NCBI RefSeq assembly: GCF_004363295.1
Contig: NZ_SNYQ01000004.1
Location: forward strand, 1 to 64,000
Origin: Mesocricetibacter intestinalis
GTDB taxonomy: Bacteria > Pseudomonadota > Gammaproteobacteria > Enterobacterales > Pasteurellaceae
DNA: 64,000 nucleotides
Direction of reading: 5' to 3'
Shown: positions 22,447 through 33,015 of the stretch, piece after piece
Layout of the letters: each line of letters opens with the position of its first letter
Numbering within the stretch: the first letter of the stretch is position 1
Translations under genes and position numbers: made by a program
The notes under the pieces: generated by a model
Database searches by the model: none
The model's input: only the letters and a program-made list of their open reading frames with translations
What the model was told of the DNA's origin: nothing

Positions 22447-25400
22447 TTAAAATTCAAATTGGTATAAAAGATCCACCGCCTGATTCACTCCGGTAACGGA
22501 CTGCAGATACAACTGCGGAAATAATTTATAACGTACGGTAAATTCCGCCAGCCCGTCAAATAAGCCCACCCCGTATTTTACCTGTAAGCGCGGGGTAATA
22601 TTACCGCTGACAACCACCTTAGAGCTATCTCCCACGCCGGCGGTACCCAGATTCAGATCCTGAATACCGAAAGCCTGTCCGATACCGCCCACGGCCTTAC
22701 CGCTTTTCGCCAATCCCATTCCCAGCAATGCGGCACCGATAGAGCCGCCGGAACCGGCTTCGCCGCTGTTTTCCAAGGAGCGCCCGGTCAGAATATAGGA
22801 TAGCGCCTGATCCTGCGGCATTCCCGGTTCGGAGAATACGGTAACCTCCGGCGCCTCCGCCACACCTATTACCTTCACACCGGCCACTACCGAAGTGTCT
22901 TCCATGGCTTCAGGGTTACGAATCGCTTCAATATTCAGCATAGGCTGCGAAGGCAGACCGGAAAAACTGATTTGCCCTTTACGGATAATCAGATCCTGAC
23001 CGAAGGAAGCATAACGACCGTTCTTCAAATCGATTTGACCGAACAAGCCTAAATCCCCGTTATCCTGGCGCACTGAAAGCAAACCCTGCAGATGCGTATT
23101 CAAACCGTAGGCATTCAGCGTAACATCATTACCGATATGGATTTTTAAATCGGATTTAATCGCCATCCCTGAGGATTGCGGTAATTTCTGCGGAACCGCA
23201 CTTCTTCCCCGATTAGCCTCCAGAATCACTTCATCGCTGCTGACCGATACCGCACTTTCCGGCAGATTATCAATTTCCAATCTTGCCCAAGGAATCTCCG
23301 CCAAACCGGAAAGTTCCAGCAGTTTCGGCGAAGCTTTCATTTCTACGTTCGGGCTGATTTTAAGCTTTCCGATAGAAGGAATATCCAGTCTGAACTGATC
23401 GGCACGGGCATGAACCCGGGTATTCCAGTTCTCTACGTCCTTCCAGTTTGCTTCACCGCTAAGTTCCAGACGACTGTCGTCATTACGCAGTTCTCCGCGC
23501 AAAGAGGAGCTGTTACCCTGAAATTGCAGGGTCAGGCTGCTGTTTTTCAACTCAAAGGGCATAGACTGAATGGATGCGCCGAGGGAAGCGATATCTACAG
23601 AACCCTTGAGTAAAGGTTTATTCAGATCACCGCCCAGCGTCAACGCGGAACGGATTTCGCCGGAAACGGACTCCCCGCTTCTGAGCAACTGATTGAGTAA
23701 CGACAAATTCAGCCGTTCAATTTTAAAGGTACCACCTAATTTACGCCCGCCGGCCAGATCCTGCAGCTTCAAATCGGCGCTGATATTTCCGTTATTGCGA
23801 ATCCGGATATCGGATTTTACGCCCAGATTGTTATCGGCAAGCTGAGTATTAAGATTGAGTTCGGCAACCTCGAATCTGAAGGTTCGATAATCGACTTTCT
23901 GCGCAAAACCGAGATTGCTGCCCTGAACCTGCATATCAAAACGCAGCGGCTTATCGCTAAACCATTGAACCTTACCTTTACTTTGTAAACGGCCTTTTAG
24001 CGTTTCCTGTTCGATAAGCTTATTTACCAGCGCCAAATCCGCCTTTTTAATTTCAAAGGGAACACTGCCCTCCAAACCGGCGTTAAAGGACTGCGGGAAG
24101 CAAAATTCGACATCGGGATTCGTCCAACAATGGGCGGATACTTCGGCGTTAATCGCTTTGTGGTCGTAATTGATACTAACCTCATTGTTTTTAAAACTTC
24201 CGGCGGGAGAAAAAATCTCCGTTTGGCTTAACTTACCTTTCCAGCGCTGACTCGCACGATCAAAACTGCCGTTTAAATCAAGGCGGGCGGCCACAGGTTC
24301 GCCCTCGGAACGCAAATGCAGTTCATGTTGCCCTTCATTTCCCTTTGCGCTCAATTTAGCGCTGTTCAGTCGGATATTTTCGCCATAATTCAGCGCCTCC
24401 AGAGCAATATCCAGATTACCCTGAATCTGCCCCGCCGAGCTGATATTCCCCTTTGCGGTAAAGGCATTCAGACGCAGATCTTGAAAACGAATATTCGTCC
24501 CCTTAAGATCAACGGCCAGATCCGGAGCGCTCAACTCTCCGTTCAGAGAAGCCTTACCGTACAAGGAAGCATTCAGGGTCGGTAGCAATCCTTGCAGATT
24601 CGGCGCATCCACATTTAGGTTAAAGGCGGATGCCCGTCCCAGCACACCGCCGGCACTGAGTTTATTATTGCCATAGTTCAGCACAAATTCGGGGACATTT
24701 AACAGGGTTTCGCTGCCGCTGCTGAGGGCGCCTTTCAGATTCAGGGGTTTACCGCTGACACTGCCCTGAATATCAATCAGCGGAAAATCCGCCTGCCATC
24801 TATTATTAGCCTGCATACCGGAAGAAATAATCCGACCTGACAGCAACGCCGGGAAATCCTTTACATAAGCGCTTAAATTCAGTTTGTTCAAATCTGCCTG
24901 CGCCTGCCAGCCTACGCCTTCCCGCCATTGCACCTCGCCTTTCAGATCAATACTGCCCTTCAGTGCATTAAGCCGGAGCTTTTCCAGCTCGGCACGATAA
25001 AGTTTTCCCGTTGCGGTTAAATCCAGCTGCGAAGGTGAAATCCCCATACCCTGCGCCTTGCCCTGCAAAGCAAGACGATAATCGATTAAATCGCCCTCAA
25101 TATCCAGTTTCAGATCATTGATTTTCAGGGGATCGACGGAATCGAAAGGATAACTGGCGCGTTCCACCCTAAGTTCGAGCTTTAACGGCATTTTCTCTTC
25201 GGCCAGCTTCACCTGCGCATTTAATTGCGCCTGCAAAGCACCCGTTATATGGAGCTTCAATTCGGTTTGTCGGCGTAATTGCCCGGCCAGATCCAGTTCA
25301 AGCCGGGTTGCCGGCAAGAGTAGTTCATCGGCATATTTCAGCTCCCGAATATCCGCATCAAGTCTGAATGCTAGCGGTGATTCGCTATCCAGCCGCCAAT

Positions 25401-26460
25401 TTCCGACGGCGCTAATATCGCCCGCAGAACTGTTCAGGCTCAACTCATTCAGGCGTACCTGATTATCCGCCGCATCGGCCTGAATTTTGAGCTTGTTCAG
25501 ATGAATTTTCTGTACCGTTTTTTCATTAACAATATTCTCGTACAACCAATCCTTGGCCTGTAAATCACGGATATGTATATCCAGCGGTAAAATCAGTTCT
25601 CTTTCTTGAGTAAGGAACGGCTTAGTTAAATTCCGTTCCAGCAAATCCCAGTCAATCGGAGCGGCGGCTTGTTCCTGCACAGGAAGAGATTCCGCTTCCT
25701 TATTGTGAGTAACCGCTTCCTTCTCGCTATCCGAACTCAACTGCTCAATTTCCTGCTTGATCTGCCGGGCCTTCGCCTCTATTTGCGCCGCACTCATTTG
25801 ATTTTTTCCCGCGGCATCGCTCTGCTCGAGCATCAGTTCCTCATCTGTTTCCCGACGGACGAAATGCAGCTTATCAATGGTCGTCGGCAACAGGGTCAGA
25901 CCCTTTTGATTATCTAAGGTCAGTGCGGTTTTAAACTGTGCCAGTGCGATTTGATTATTGTCGATATCGAGATGGAGATTTTCCACCGCAAGATTATCCA
26001 GACCAACGGCAATAGGTAAAGAAATGCGCCGTAACGGGCCGCTATCTTGAGTTTCCGCTTCATCGGAAGGGGGAATTTGGGTGGTATCGATTGAAATTAC
26101 CGGCTGATTCAGGCTGAAATCCCCGATACAGAGGCGAGCCCGCCATAAACAGGAAAAATCCAGTTGCAAACGGGTATTTTCCACCAGAACATCAATACCC
26201 GGCGATTGAAAACGCAGATTATGCAGCTGCAACCCCCGACCTAAGTTACCGCTAACCTGTTCGATTGAAAGCGCCTCGCTGAATTTATCCGCCAGACGGA
26301 TCAGCCCCTGCTGTCCGCTCTGGGTACTCAGCGTTAGGACTAAGGTTAGGACGGGAATAATAACCAATACCGCCACACCCCATAAAATGCGGCCATATAG
26401 TTTCTTCTTCGGTTTGCGCGTTTGTGTTGTCTGTTCCGTACTCTGTTGCTTTTCAGTCAT
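22447..26460 (-). CDS. tamB: TamB, inner-membrane/periplasmic bridge protein
   Basis: A 1337-residue AsmA-like protein: an N-terminal signal anchor (about residues 22-46), a very long repetitive beta-rich region, and the conserved DUF490/TamB C-terminal domain (about 950-1337) ending in an aromatic residue, YQFEF, for contact with its partner. With TamA it spans the envelope and aids insertion of some outer-membrane proteins and probably phospholipid transport. It lies 65 bp after tamA on the same strand. Two uptake cores are inside (23195-23203 and 23249-23257). Confidence 0.95.
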   Translation of the reverse strand: MTEKQQSTEQTTQTRKPKKKLYGRILWGVAVLVIIPVLTLVLTLSTQSGQQGLIRLADKFSEALSIEQVSGNLGRGLQLHNLRFQSPGIDVLVENTRLQLDFSCLWRARLCIGDFSLNQPVISIDTTQIPPSDEAETQDSGPLRRISLPIAVGLDNLAVENLHLDIDNNQIALAQFKTALTLDNQKGLTLLPTTIDKLHFVRRETDEELMLEQSDAAGKNQMSAAQIEAKARQIKQEIEQLSSDSEKEAVTHNKEAESLPVQEQAAAPIDWDLLERNLTKPFLTQERELILPLDIHIRDLQAKDWLYENIVNEKTVQKIHLNKLKIQADAADNQVRLNELSLNSSAGDISAVGNWRLDSESPLAFRLDADIRELKYADELLLPATRLELDLAGQLRRQTELKLHITGALQAQLNAQVKLAEEKMPLKLELRVERASYPFDSVDPLKINDLKLDIEGDLIDYRLALQGKAQGMGISPSQLDLTATGKLYRAELEKLRLNALKGSIDLKGEVQWREGVGWQAQADLNKLNLSAYVKDFPALLSGRIISSGMQANNRWQADFPLIDIQGSVSGKPLNLKGALSSGSETLLNVPEFVLNYGNNKLSAGGVLGRASAFNLNVDAPNLQGLLPTLNASLYGKASLNGELSAPDLAVDLKGTNIRFQDLRLNAFTAKGNISSAGQIQGNLDIALEALNYGENIRLNSAKLSAKGNEGQHELHLRSEGEPVAARLDLNGSFDRASQRWKGKLSQTEIFSPAGSFKNNEVSINYDHKAINAEVSAHCWTNPDVEFCFPQSFNAGLEGSVPFEIKKADLALVNKLIEQETLKGRLQSKGKVQWFSDKPLRFDMQVQGSNLGFAQKVDYRTFRFEVAELNLNTQLADNNLGVKSDIRIRNNGNISADLKLQDLAGGRKLGGTFKIERLNLSLLNQLLRSGESVSGEIRSALTLGGDLNKPLLKGSVDIASLGASIQSMPFELKNSSLTLQFQGNSSSLRGELRNDDSRLELSGEANWKDVENWNTRVHARADQFRLDIPSIGKLKISPNVEMKASPKLLELSGLAEIPWARLEIDNLPESAVSVSSDEVILEANRGRSAVPQKLPQSSGMAIKSDLKIHIGNDVTLNAYGLNTHLQGLLSVRQDNGDLGLFGQIDLKNGRYASFGQDLIIRKGQISFSGLPSQPMLNIEAIRNPEAMEDTSVVAGVKVIGVAEAPEVTVFSEPGMPQDQALSYILTGRSLENSGEAGSGGSIGAALLGMGLAKSGKAVGGIGQAFGIQDLNLGTAGVGDSSKVVVSGNITPRLQVKYGVGLFDGLAEFTVRYKLFPQLYLQSVTGVNQAVDLLYQFEF

Positions 26461-26525
26461 TATCCAATCGTATTCCTGTCTTTTTACGCCAAGCCGCTAA
26501 CCTGAACTAACGGCAAAATATAAAA

Positions 26526-28286
26526 TTATAATTCCGAACCCAGGCCGATATAAAACTGTAGGTTTTTACTGTTATCCTTATCCCGAACCGGCGTGGCGAC
26601 ATCCAATTTCACCGCACCTACCGGCGATGCCCAACGAACGCCGATACCCGCACCGTAACGTAGCTGATCGGTAGAATAACTGTCGGCGGCAAGTCCGCTA
26701 TCGACAAAAGTCGCCAACCACCAGTCGGGAATCACCTGGTACTGGTATTCCAGAGTCGCCGTAGCCAAACGTGAAGCGCCGACATATTTTCCCTTATGAT
26801 CCTTAGGCGAGATTTTTTTGTAGCCATAACCTCGTACGCTGCGATCCCCCCCGGCAAAGAAACGCAGGGCCGGCGGAATACGCTTTAATTCATTCGTATG
26901 CAAATAACCGATTTCGGCACGGGTAAGAATGCGATGATTGTCGGCAAAGGTTTTAAGCCAGCCGGCGTTGACCCGAATGCGGTAAAAATCCACATCGGAA
27001 ATAAAAAACTTTTTCGCATAATCAAAGGTAGCGGAAACAGTGTCCGCCCGGCGCGGGAACAGCCCGCCGGATAAACGGGAACGGGTTACCGAAGCTGTAG
27101 GATAAAACAGCAGGGTCTTATCTTCCACGTCCGCCTGGGTAAATTTATCATAGCGTACGCGCGCACCGAAAGAATACTGCCAGCCGGTAGGATGATTCCA
27201 GTAACGCAATGCGGCGCCCGTAGCCGCTAAAGATTTGGTATCGTTTTTATTTTCGTTTTCCACCCCGGCCGCATATTCATAATAATAACGGGTCGGGTTT
27301 TTCAGCAGGGGAATTTTATAGGTCGCTTCAAAGGTTTGTTTCGGTGAAGATAAATACAGGTCGGAACGCAAACTATGTCCGCGGCTGTTAATCCAGGGGC
27401 GCACCCAACCGAGTTGTAAACGGGGGCCCACATCGGAGGAATAACCTATCCCCACTTCCATGCTGTTTTTCTTTTTCGGATAAGTCAGCAGTTTTAAATC
27501 CACGGTTTTGCTTTCAGCATTCAGCTTCGGCTCCACCAGCACCGACTGAAACCAGCCGCTGGAGGTATAAATATTGGTCATAGCCGAAACCTCATTAATC
27601 AAATAAGGCTGCCCGGATTGGATATTCAGCATATTACGCAAATAATCCGTGCGGATTTGAGAATGGCCGAAACTGATTTCGCCGTAACGGTAGCGTGTTC
27701 CGCTATCGAAACCGATTCGCCACCAACCCTGATTGGTGGAAGGCATCACTTCCAGCTGATGGAGGAAAAAATCCGCATCGAAATAACCGCGCTGAGCCGC
27801 CAGCTTTTGTAAACCGCTTTTATAATCCTCGTATTCCTGATGGGTTAAAATAGCCCCGGATTGAGGAATTTTCTTATTTAGCTGATGAAAGGCTTCGTCT
27901 TTTTCGGCATCGCCGCGGATTTCCACATCCGTCGCTTCGATTCTGACCGGCTGACCGGCGGCCACATCGGCAATCAACAGTCCCTTACCCTTACCGCCGG
28001 GCTGTAAATTAAAATTCACGCGAATATTATAGTAGCCGTAAACCCGCAAGGCTTTATCGATAGCCTCGCCGACCAGTCGCTGGTAACGCTCGGATCCGTC
28101 CGCTTCTTCTTTATCTATGGCAGCCAGATAAAGGCGAACGTTTTTATTCGCATTTTCACCTTTAATCCCGGTAACTTTTAATTCGACCTGTTGTGCGGCA
28201 AAACCATTGGTGGCAATAAGACTCAGTGAACATAATATGCCCAGGTTTGCAGCTAAGCGGATTATTTTATCGCTGAAAGTTTTCAC
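26526..28286 (-). CDS. tamA: TamA, outer-membrane Omp85-family protein
   Basis: A 586-residue BamA-related protein: signal peptide (about 1-30, cleavage after GFA-A), three POTRA domains (about 35-275) and a C-terminal 16-strand barrel with the FAGGDRSVRGYGYKK motif (the R-G-Y-G loop typical of Omp85 proteins) and a C-terminal strand ending in L. The start is GTG with AAGGAAA 7 bases upstream. The tamA-tamB order is conserved in proteobacteria. Confidence 0.95.
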   Translation of the reverse strand: MKTFSDKIIRLAANLGILCSLSLIATNGFAAQQVELKVTGIKGENANKNVRLYLAAIDKEEADGSERYQRLVGEAIDKALRVYGYYNIRVNFNLQPGGKGKGLLIADVAAGQPVRIEATDVEIRGDAEKDEAFHQLNKKIPQSGAILTHQEYEDYKSGLQKLAAQRGYFDADFFLHQLEVMPSTNQGWWRIGFDSGTRYRYGEISFGHSQIRTDYLRNMLNIQSGQPYLINEVSAMTNIYTSSGWFQSVLVEPKLNAESKTVDLKLLTYPKKKNSMEVGIGYSSDVGPRLQLGWVRPWINSRGHSLRSDLYLSSPKQTFEATYKIPLLKNPTRYYYEYAAGVENENKNDTKSLAATGAALRYWNHPTGWQYSFGARVRYDKFTQADVEDKTLLFYPTASVTRSRLSGGLFPRRADTVSATFDYAKKFFISDVDFYRIRVNAGWLKTFADNHRILTRAEIGYLHTNELKRIPPALRFFAGGDRSVRGYGYKKISPKDHKGKYVGASRLATATLEYQYQVIPDWWLATFVDSGLAADSYSTDQLRYGAGIGVRWASPVGAVKLDVATPVRDKDNSKNLQFYIGLGSEL

Positions 28287-28427
28287 ACCTGTTTCCTTAA
28301 TTAAAATGGCTTTAGTTTACCTGTTAAAAGCGGGTTTTAGCAATGCAACGGACAATAAAATTTAGCGGGAAAAAACAGGCTTGCGGTCGAAAAAAAATGC
28401 AAAAGAAAATTTCAACTCCGCCGCCCG

Positions 28428-28463
28428 CCGTAAAAAAGTGCGGTACTTTTTTACGGATTTTTT
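28428..28463 (+). terminator. Perfect hairpin built around an uptake sequence
   Basis: CCGTAAAAAAGT and ACTTTTTTACGG form a perfect 12-bp stem whose loop (GCGGT) completes an exact AAGTGCGGT core (28436-28444); ATTTTTT follows on the plus strand. It lies between tamA (upstream) and narP, with no plus-strand gene before it, so it may block antisense transcription or be simply an uptake element. Confidence 0.55.
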
Positions 28464-28493
28464 CAGCCGGCTCTTCGTGCTTGATTTAAATAG

Positions 28494-28520
28494 AAAAAAA
28501 CCGCACCCTTAGGCACGGTT
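28494..28520 (-). terminator. Terminator of narP
   Basis: On the minus strand AACCGTGCC and GGTGCGGTT form a 9-bp stem (two G-U pairs) with a 4-nt loop, followed by seven U's. Confidence 0.88.
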
Positions 28521-28550
28521 TTCCGCTGTTATAGCCGCAATATCTCCGCT

Positions 28551-29177
28551 TTACCCCTTGTATTCCAGATACAATACGGTAGCGGCGACGCGGGAATGAA
28601 CATTCAGCTTACGCAATAAATTCCGGATATGTACCTTCACGGTTTCTTCCGAAATAAATAACTGTGCGGCAATTTGTTTATTCGATAAACCGGTAGCAAT
28701 AAGCTGCAATACATCCATTTCGCGATCGGTCAGACTATGAATCGGATTTTCGCAGGCGTGCTGCTGTAACAGCAGGTTTTTAATCGAATCGCTTAAAATA
28801 ACTTCCCCTTGTGCCACACTGCGGATTTGCTCCAGCAGCGTATCGGGTTCCGTATCTTTTAACAGGTAGCCGTCCGCACCTGCATCTATTAATGCGTAAA
28901 CATCGGCTTTCGAATCCGATACGGTCAGGATCAGGATTCGCGCGTCCACTCCCTCGCGGCGTAAGGCTTTCAAGGTGTCCAAACCGGACAACCCTTTCAT
29001 ATTCAGATCAAGAATTATCAGATCGGGCGACATCCGCAACGCCAGTGCAATACCTTCATTACCGTTACCGGCATCGCCGATGGTTTCAAAACTATCGTCC
29101 AGTTCTATCAGTTGCTTAATGCCGCGCCGCATCAAAGGATGATCATCAATGATTAAAACTTTTGTTTTTTCTGTCAT
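28551..29177 (-). CDS. narP: NarP, NarL-family nitrate/nitrite response regulator
   Basis: A 208-residue two-component regulator: receiver domain (about 5-120, phosphorylated Asp in LIILDLNMKG near residue 57, and the K of LLKDTEPD) and a LuxR-type HTH (about 145-205, LTDREMDVLQLIATGLSNKQIA). It follows NarP of Haemophilus, which with NarQ controls anaerobic nitrite and nitrate respiration genes. No sensor kinase gene is adjacent. Its place next to cyaA does not suggest an operon (104 bp between the genes). Confidence 0.92.
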   Translation of the reverse strand: MTEKTKVLIIDDHPLMRRGIKQLIELDDSFETIGDAGNGNEGIALALRMSPDLIILDLNMKGLSGLDTLKALRREGVDARILILTVSDSKADVYALIDAGADGYLLKDTEPDTLLEQIRSVAQGEVILSDSIKNLLLQQHACENPIHSLTDREMDVLQLIATGLSNKQIAAQLFISEETVKVHIRNLLRKLNVHSRVAATVLYLEYKG

Positions 29178-29281
29178 GACATTGACTCCCTATAGCCTTT
29201 ACCCCTGCTCAGGGGAAAAATAGTCGGAACGGTGGGTAATTTTAAGCAATAATGCAAGCTAAGACAAATGATTCGCTGCAC

Positions 29282-31807
29282 TTATTCCGTTCCATTACTT
29301 TGAAATAAGCTAATCCGAGTTTCCCGCCCTTCTTCCGTCAGGCGGTAAAACTGCGGATAATTGAAATCTCGCTGGATAATTTTATAGGGATTATTGTTCC
29401 TATCAATACCCGAAGCATTATAAATACGATTGATTTCGCGGATTTTCTGCTCTTTCACCCCATCGCAGTTACGATAGATCTCTATGCGATTCGCCTCGTC
29501 CAGTAAATACACATTAAAAGAACCGTCGGGATTATCTTCAAAGAAAAACTGCAGAAAACCTTCGCTGGCAAAGCTGTCAATTTCCGCCGGATAGCGCTTG
29601 GAAGCGGAGTCCGTGCTTGTTGTCGGCGGCGGAGATTGCGGCGGTTGCGGCGTTTTTTCCTCAATGTTACGATGCAAAGCGGAATCCAGGGCGCGTTCCT
29701 GCGGCGCGCTGACCTCATCGATTTCCTGCAAGCTGATCCCCCGTTCCTCAAAGAAAAACGCCCAGTTTTTACCCGCCACCCGCAGCAAATTATTCGTATG
29801 CGAAGGCTGGCTGGTACCCAATTGAATACTGATACATTTATTCACCAAAATCGCCACAATATTACGCAATGCCCGCCGATAATGCTGGCTGTAGCAAACT
29901 ACATGCACGGACTTCGGCGATGCCGCCCCCTGATAGATCTTATTGGACAACACTTTCAGCGCAAGCAAAATAGCATTCTGCCCGGTAAAATGCAGGGTAC
30001 GCACCTCATTCCATAAATTCCGGTAAATCAGATCAATGCTGCCCACCAAATTTTCCTCTTCCGGACCGAAATTAAACAGATCCCTCTGTTGCAGAGAGCC
30101 TTTCTGCTGGAGCAGATTTTTGGTCGGATCCGAAACCAGATTAACCGCCACAATCAGCTGACGGATTTCACAGGGGTGATTTAATTCTTCATTGGTAGCG
30201 GGCGGTACGCTGACCGGAAAGAACAAACGTAAGTCCGTTACAAATTCCCGTAGGGTTTCTTGGCTGATATTGGCGCTGAAAATATGCAATTCGGTATTGG
30301 CGGTAAGCAAACCGTTAAAATAAGCCCAAGCAACCAGTTTGTGCAAATTGGGATTATATTCGGTATAACGACTTTGCCCCATTTCATCTATGCTCGGCGC
30401 ACGATTAACCACATACCAGCCCGGCTTCAAGGCCGAAGAACCGCCCTTTTCCACTTCGATAAAGGTAAGATGGGGTTCGGAAAGATCGATGGAAATCTGC
30501 GGATTCAGTAGGGTAACCTTCCCCGGCAGTTCTTCAAAGGCAATGTAGAGTTTTCGGGTCAGAATGCTGATATCTTTCGGCGCGATGCTGGCATTGACTT
30601 TATGTTTACGCGCAAACTGCACCAGATGACGGTAGCTCAGCATCATTACGCGTACCAAACTATCATAGGCGGCCTTCACCTGCTTTATTTTCCACAAGGG
30701 CCGGTGATTCAGCTCCTCAACCAGCGCCGGCGACCATTGCCAGCTGCGCACAAGATCCGCCAACATATCCAGACGCCAGCTCGGCTTCGGGTTATACCAT
30801 AAATCTTCGGTGGCTTTAATGTAAAAACAGCGTCGGATAAATTCCAGACGCTTAAAATCCTTCTGGTGCAGCAAATAGGCGGTCGTTCTTTCCAGCATGG
30901 CCAGATAAGGATCGAATAAATGATTTTCAGTACGATCGGTAAGCAGATGATATTTGAAATCACAGGCGATCAAATGGGTATTCGGATATTCCCAGGAATA
31001 GGACTCAAGTAACAGAATCTTTATCGCCGCCTTATAGGGAGCGTCTATCCCCTTGTACAGTTGCCAAAGGCTGGCACCGAAATATTCATTGGCGGAAAAA
31101 GAGCCTAGCCCGCCGAAGTCGACCCATTGTTCGGGATCTATAATTTTTTCCCCTATTAGGCGGGTCACCTCCGCTTCGTAATCCTTTTCATTTGTTACCA
31201 ACAGGTGCATCCATAGCAGGGGTTTCCCCGCCAGGCGAATAACGGAACGATAAAACTCGTCCAGCAACAGCATATATTGTGCCGAACCGCAGTTTTCCGC
31301 ACTCATTTGATCCGCATAGCGGAAGCAACGAAAGCGGTTTTGATCCATCGGGAAAAAATTAATTTCAACATCCTGACCTTTAGCCCAGGCTTTTAAAGCC
31401 TCGGCTTTCTGTTCCAACAGCTGTAATTGAACTGCGCTTAAATCCGCGCGATGGCAAATCCAGATATCGATATCCGAAGAGGCGGTCTGAGTAATGGAAG
31501 AAATACTGCCCATACTGTACACCCCGTGAATATCCGCTTGCCGCTCGGATAAAAGCAAACTCGCCGCCTTATCCATAGGGAGAGAATTCAGATAATTCTG
31601 ATGATAAGGGGATAATTCAAAGTTACAAATACCCGTAGGCGCATCAGGGATATAACCCGGTAAATGCGGCGTATTGAAATGTAAAAGCAAGCTGATCAGC
31701 TGAAATACATGCTGAAATTCTTCCGATGCGCCCGATAACGCGCGAATAGTGCGAAACCGGTCGAGATCCGACACTTGCTGTTTGGCGAATTCAAGGTCGT
31801 ACTTCAA
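29282..31807 (-). CDS. cyaA: Class I adenylate cyclase
   Basis: An 841-residue enzyme that makes cAMP, the CRP co-activator; in Pasteurellaceae it also controls natural competence. The N-terminal catalytic half contains GSISSITQTASSDIDIWICH (about 100-119), the nucleotidyltransferase motif, and the C-terminal half carries the glucose-response region. I place the start at a TTG (31805-31807, reading M/L-K-Y-D-L-E-F), the inefficient UUG start known in E. coli; an in-frame ATG 36 bp upstream would add 12 residues unlike the family. Divergent from hemC, as in enteric bacteria. Confidence 0.93.
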   Translation of the reverse strand: MKYDLEFAKQQVSDLDRFRTIRALSGASEEFQHVFQLISLLLHFNTPHLPGYIPDAPTGICNFELSPYHQNYLNSLPMDKAASLLLSERQADIHGVYSMGSISSITQTASSDIDIWICHRADLSAVQLQLLEQKAEALKAWAKGQDVEINFFPMDQNRFRCFRYADQMSAENCGSAQYMLLLDEFYRSVIRLAGKPLLWMHLLVTNEKDYEAEVTRLIGEKIIDPEQWVDFGGLGSFSANEYFGASLWQLYKGIDAPYKAAIKILLLESYSWEYPNTHLIACDFKYHLLTDRTENHLFDPYLAMLERTTAYLLHQKDFKRLEFIRRCFYIKATEDLWYNPKPSWRLDMLADLVRSWQWSPALVEELNHRPLWKIKQVKAAYDSLVRVMMLSYRHLVQFARKHKVNASIAPKDISILTRKLYIAFEELPGKVTLLNPQISIDLSEPHLTFIEVEKGGSSALKPGWYVVNRAPSIDEMGQSRYTEYNPNLHKLVAWAYFNGLLTANTELHIFSANISQETLREFVTDLRLFFPVSVPPATNEELNHPCEIRQLIVAVNLVSDPTKNLLQQKGSLQQRDLFNFGPEEENLVGSIDLIYRNLWNEVRTLHFTGQNAILLALKVLSNKIYQGAASPKSVHVVCYSQHYRRALRNIVAILVNKCISIQLGTSQPSHTNNLLRVAGKNWAFFFEERGISLQEIDEVSAPQERALDSALHRNIEEKTPQPPQSPPPTTSTDSASKRYPAEIDSFASEGFLQFFFEDNPDGSFNVYLLDEANRIEIYRNCDGVKEQKIREINRIYNASGIDRNNNPYKIIQRDFNYPQFYRLTEEGRETRISLFQSNGTE

Positions 31808-32083
31808 AAAATATTCCAAAAAGATGAGGCACTCAAAGGGCATACTCTACCACTAGCACCGGGTGAAAGCAAACCCGAAGCGCCGCCGCCTTTTCCCTGC
31901 AGCAAAGGATAAAAATAAGCCACGGAAAAGAGATTAGAAAGAACGCGGACAGAAAAAATCGGGCATAAAACGACCGCACTTCCGCCCCCATATTACCTAG
32001 GATTCCATGCAATTAGCGCCTGACATTCAAAACCAATAATGATAGGATAAGCCTATTTAACGAAAATCAAGGGCTTACCCCAT
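31808..32083. promoter_or_regulatory. cyaA-hemC divergent intergenic region
   Basis: This 276-bp region separates the divergent cyaA and hemC genes and must hold both promoters. It contains one exact uptake core on the minus strand (31973-31981). I saw no full CRP palindrome and no consensus -35/-10 pair that I trust. Confidence 0.5.
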
Positions 32084-33013
32084 ATGAAGAATAACAGCCT
32101 GAAAATCGCAACCCGTCGCAGCCCGCTGGCACTGTGGCAGGCAAATCACATCCGCGAACTTTTGCTCCGACATTATCCGAGTTTAAAGGTAGAACTGGTT
32201 CCTATGGTTACCAAGGGCGATATCATTTTAGATACCCCCCTAGCTAAAATCGGCGGCAAAGGCCTGTTTGTCAAAGAACTGGAACAGGCATTATTAAACG
32301 AAGAAGCGGATATCGCCGTACATTCCATGAAAGACGTACCTATGCAGTTTCCCGACGGGCTTGGCCTAGGCGTTATCTGTCGGCGCGAAGATCCGCGCGA
32401 TGCCTTTGTGTCCAATCAATACCGCAGTTTTGAACACTTACCTCAGGGGGCGGTAGTGGGAACCTCCAGTCTGCGCCGTCAGTGTCAGCTAAAACAATAC
32501 CGCCCCGACTTGGATATCCGCTCTTTGCGCGGTAACGTAGGCTCCCGTTTAAATAAACTGGATCAAGGGGATTATGACGCCGTTATTCTGGCCGCCGCCG
32601 GGCTTATTCGCTTAGGTATGGCGGAACGTATCGCCGATTTTATCGCCCCGGAAGTTTCCTTACCCGCAGCGGGGCAGGGCGCAATAGGGATTGAATGTCG
32701 CAGCGATGATCAAGAAGTACGGCAACTACTGGCTCCCCTGGCGGATGCCGAAACCGCCGCCTGCGTTAGCGCCGAACGAGCAATGAATAATCATCTTCAG
32801 GGCGGTTGTCAGGTACCTATCGGTGGTTACGCCCAGTTGCATAATAATGAAATCTATCTGCGCGCATTGGTGGGAACCACAGAGGGTTCACTTATCCTTC
32901 GGGCCGAAGGGCGCAGCCCGATACAGGATGCGGAAGGCTTAGGAATCCGCATTGCGGAACAGTTATTACAGCAGGGGGCCGATAAAATTCTGCAAGCCCT
33001 TTATCAGGATTAA
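32084..33013 (+). CDS. hemC: Porphobilinogen deaminase (hydroxymethylbilane synthase)
   Basis: A 309-residue enzyme that joins four porphobilinogens into hydroxymethylbilane. The dipyrromethane cofactor cysteine is in [11 protein letters not shown] (about residue 242); [12 protein letters not shown] and [11 protein letters not shown] are the N-terminal and central signatures. First gene of hemCDXY. Its presence shows that this organism makes haem, unlike H. influenzae, which lacks this part of the pathway. Confidence 0.98.
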   Translation: MKNNSLKIATRRSPLALWQANHIRELLLRHYPSLKVELVPMVTKGDIILDTPLAKIGGKGLFVKELEQALLNEEADIAVHSMKDVPMQFPDGLGLGVICRREDPRDAFVSNQYRSFEHLPQGAVVGTSSLRRQCQLKQYRPDLDIRSLRGNVGSRLNKLDQGDYDAVILAAAGLIRLGMAERIADFIAPEVSLPAAGQGAIGIECRSDDQEVRQLLAPLADAETAACVSAERAMNNHLQGGCQVPIGGYAQLHNNEIYLRALVGTTEGSLILRAEGRSPIQDAEGLGIRIAEQLLQQGADKILQALYQD

Positions 33014-33015
33014 TT

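Noticed and set aside
25660-25930. Plus-strand open frame inside tamB
   Set aside because: Antisense to a well-supported gene with no recognisable domain; the many open frames inside tamB reflect its length and codon use.
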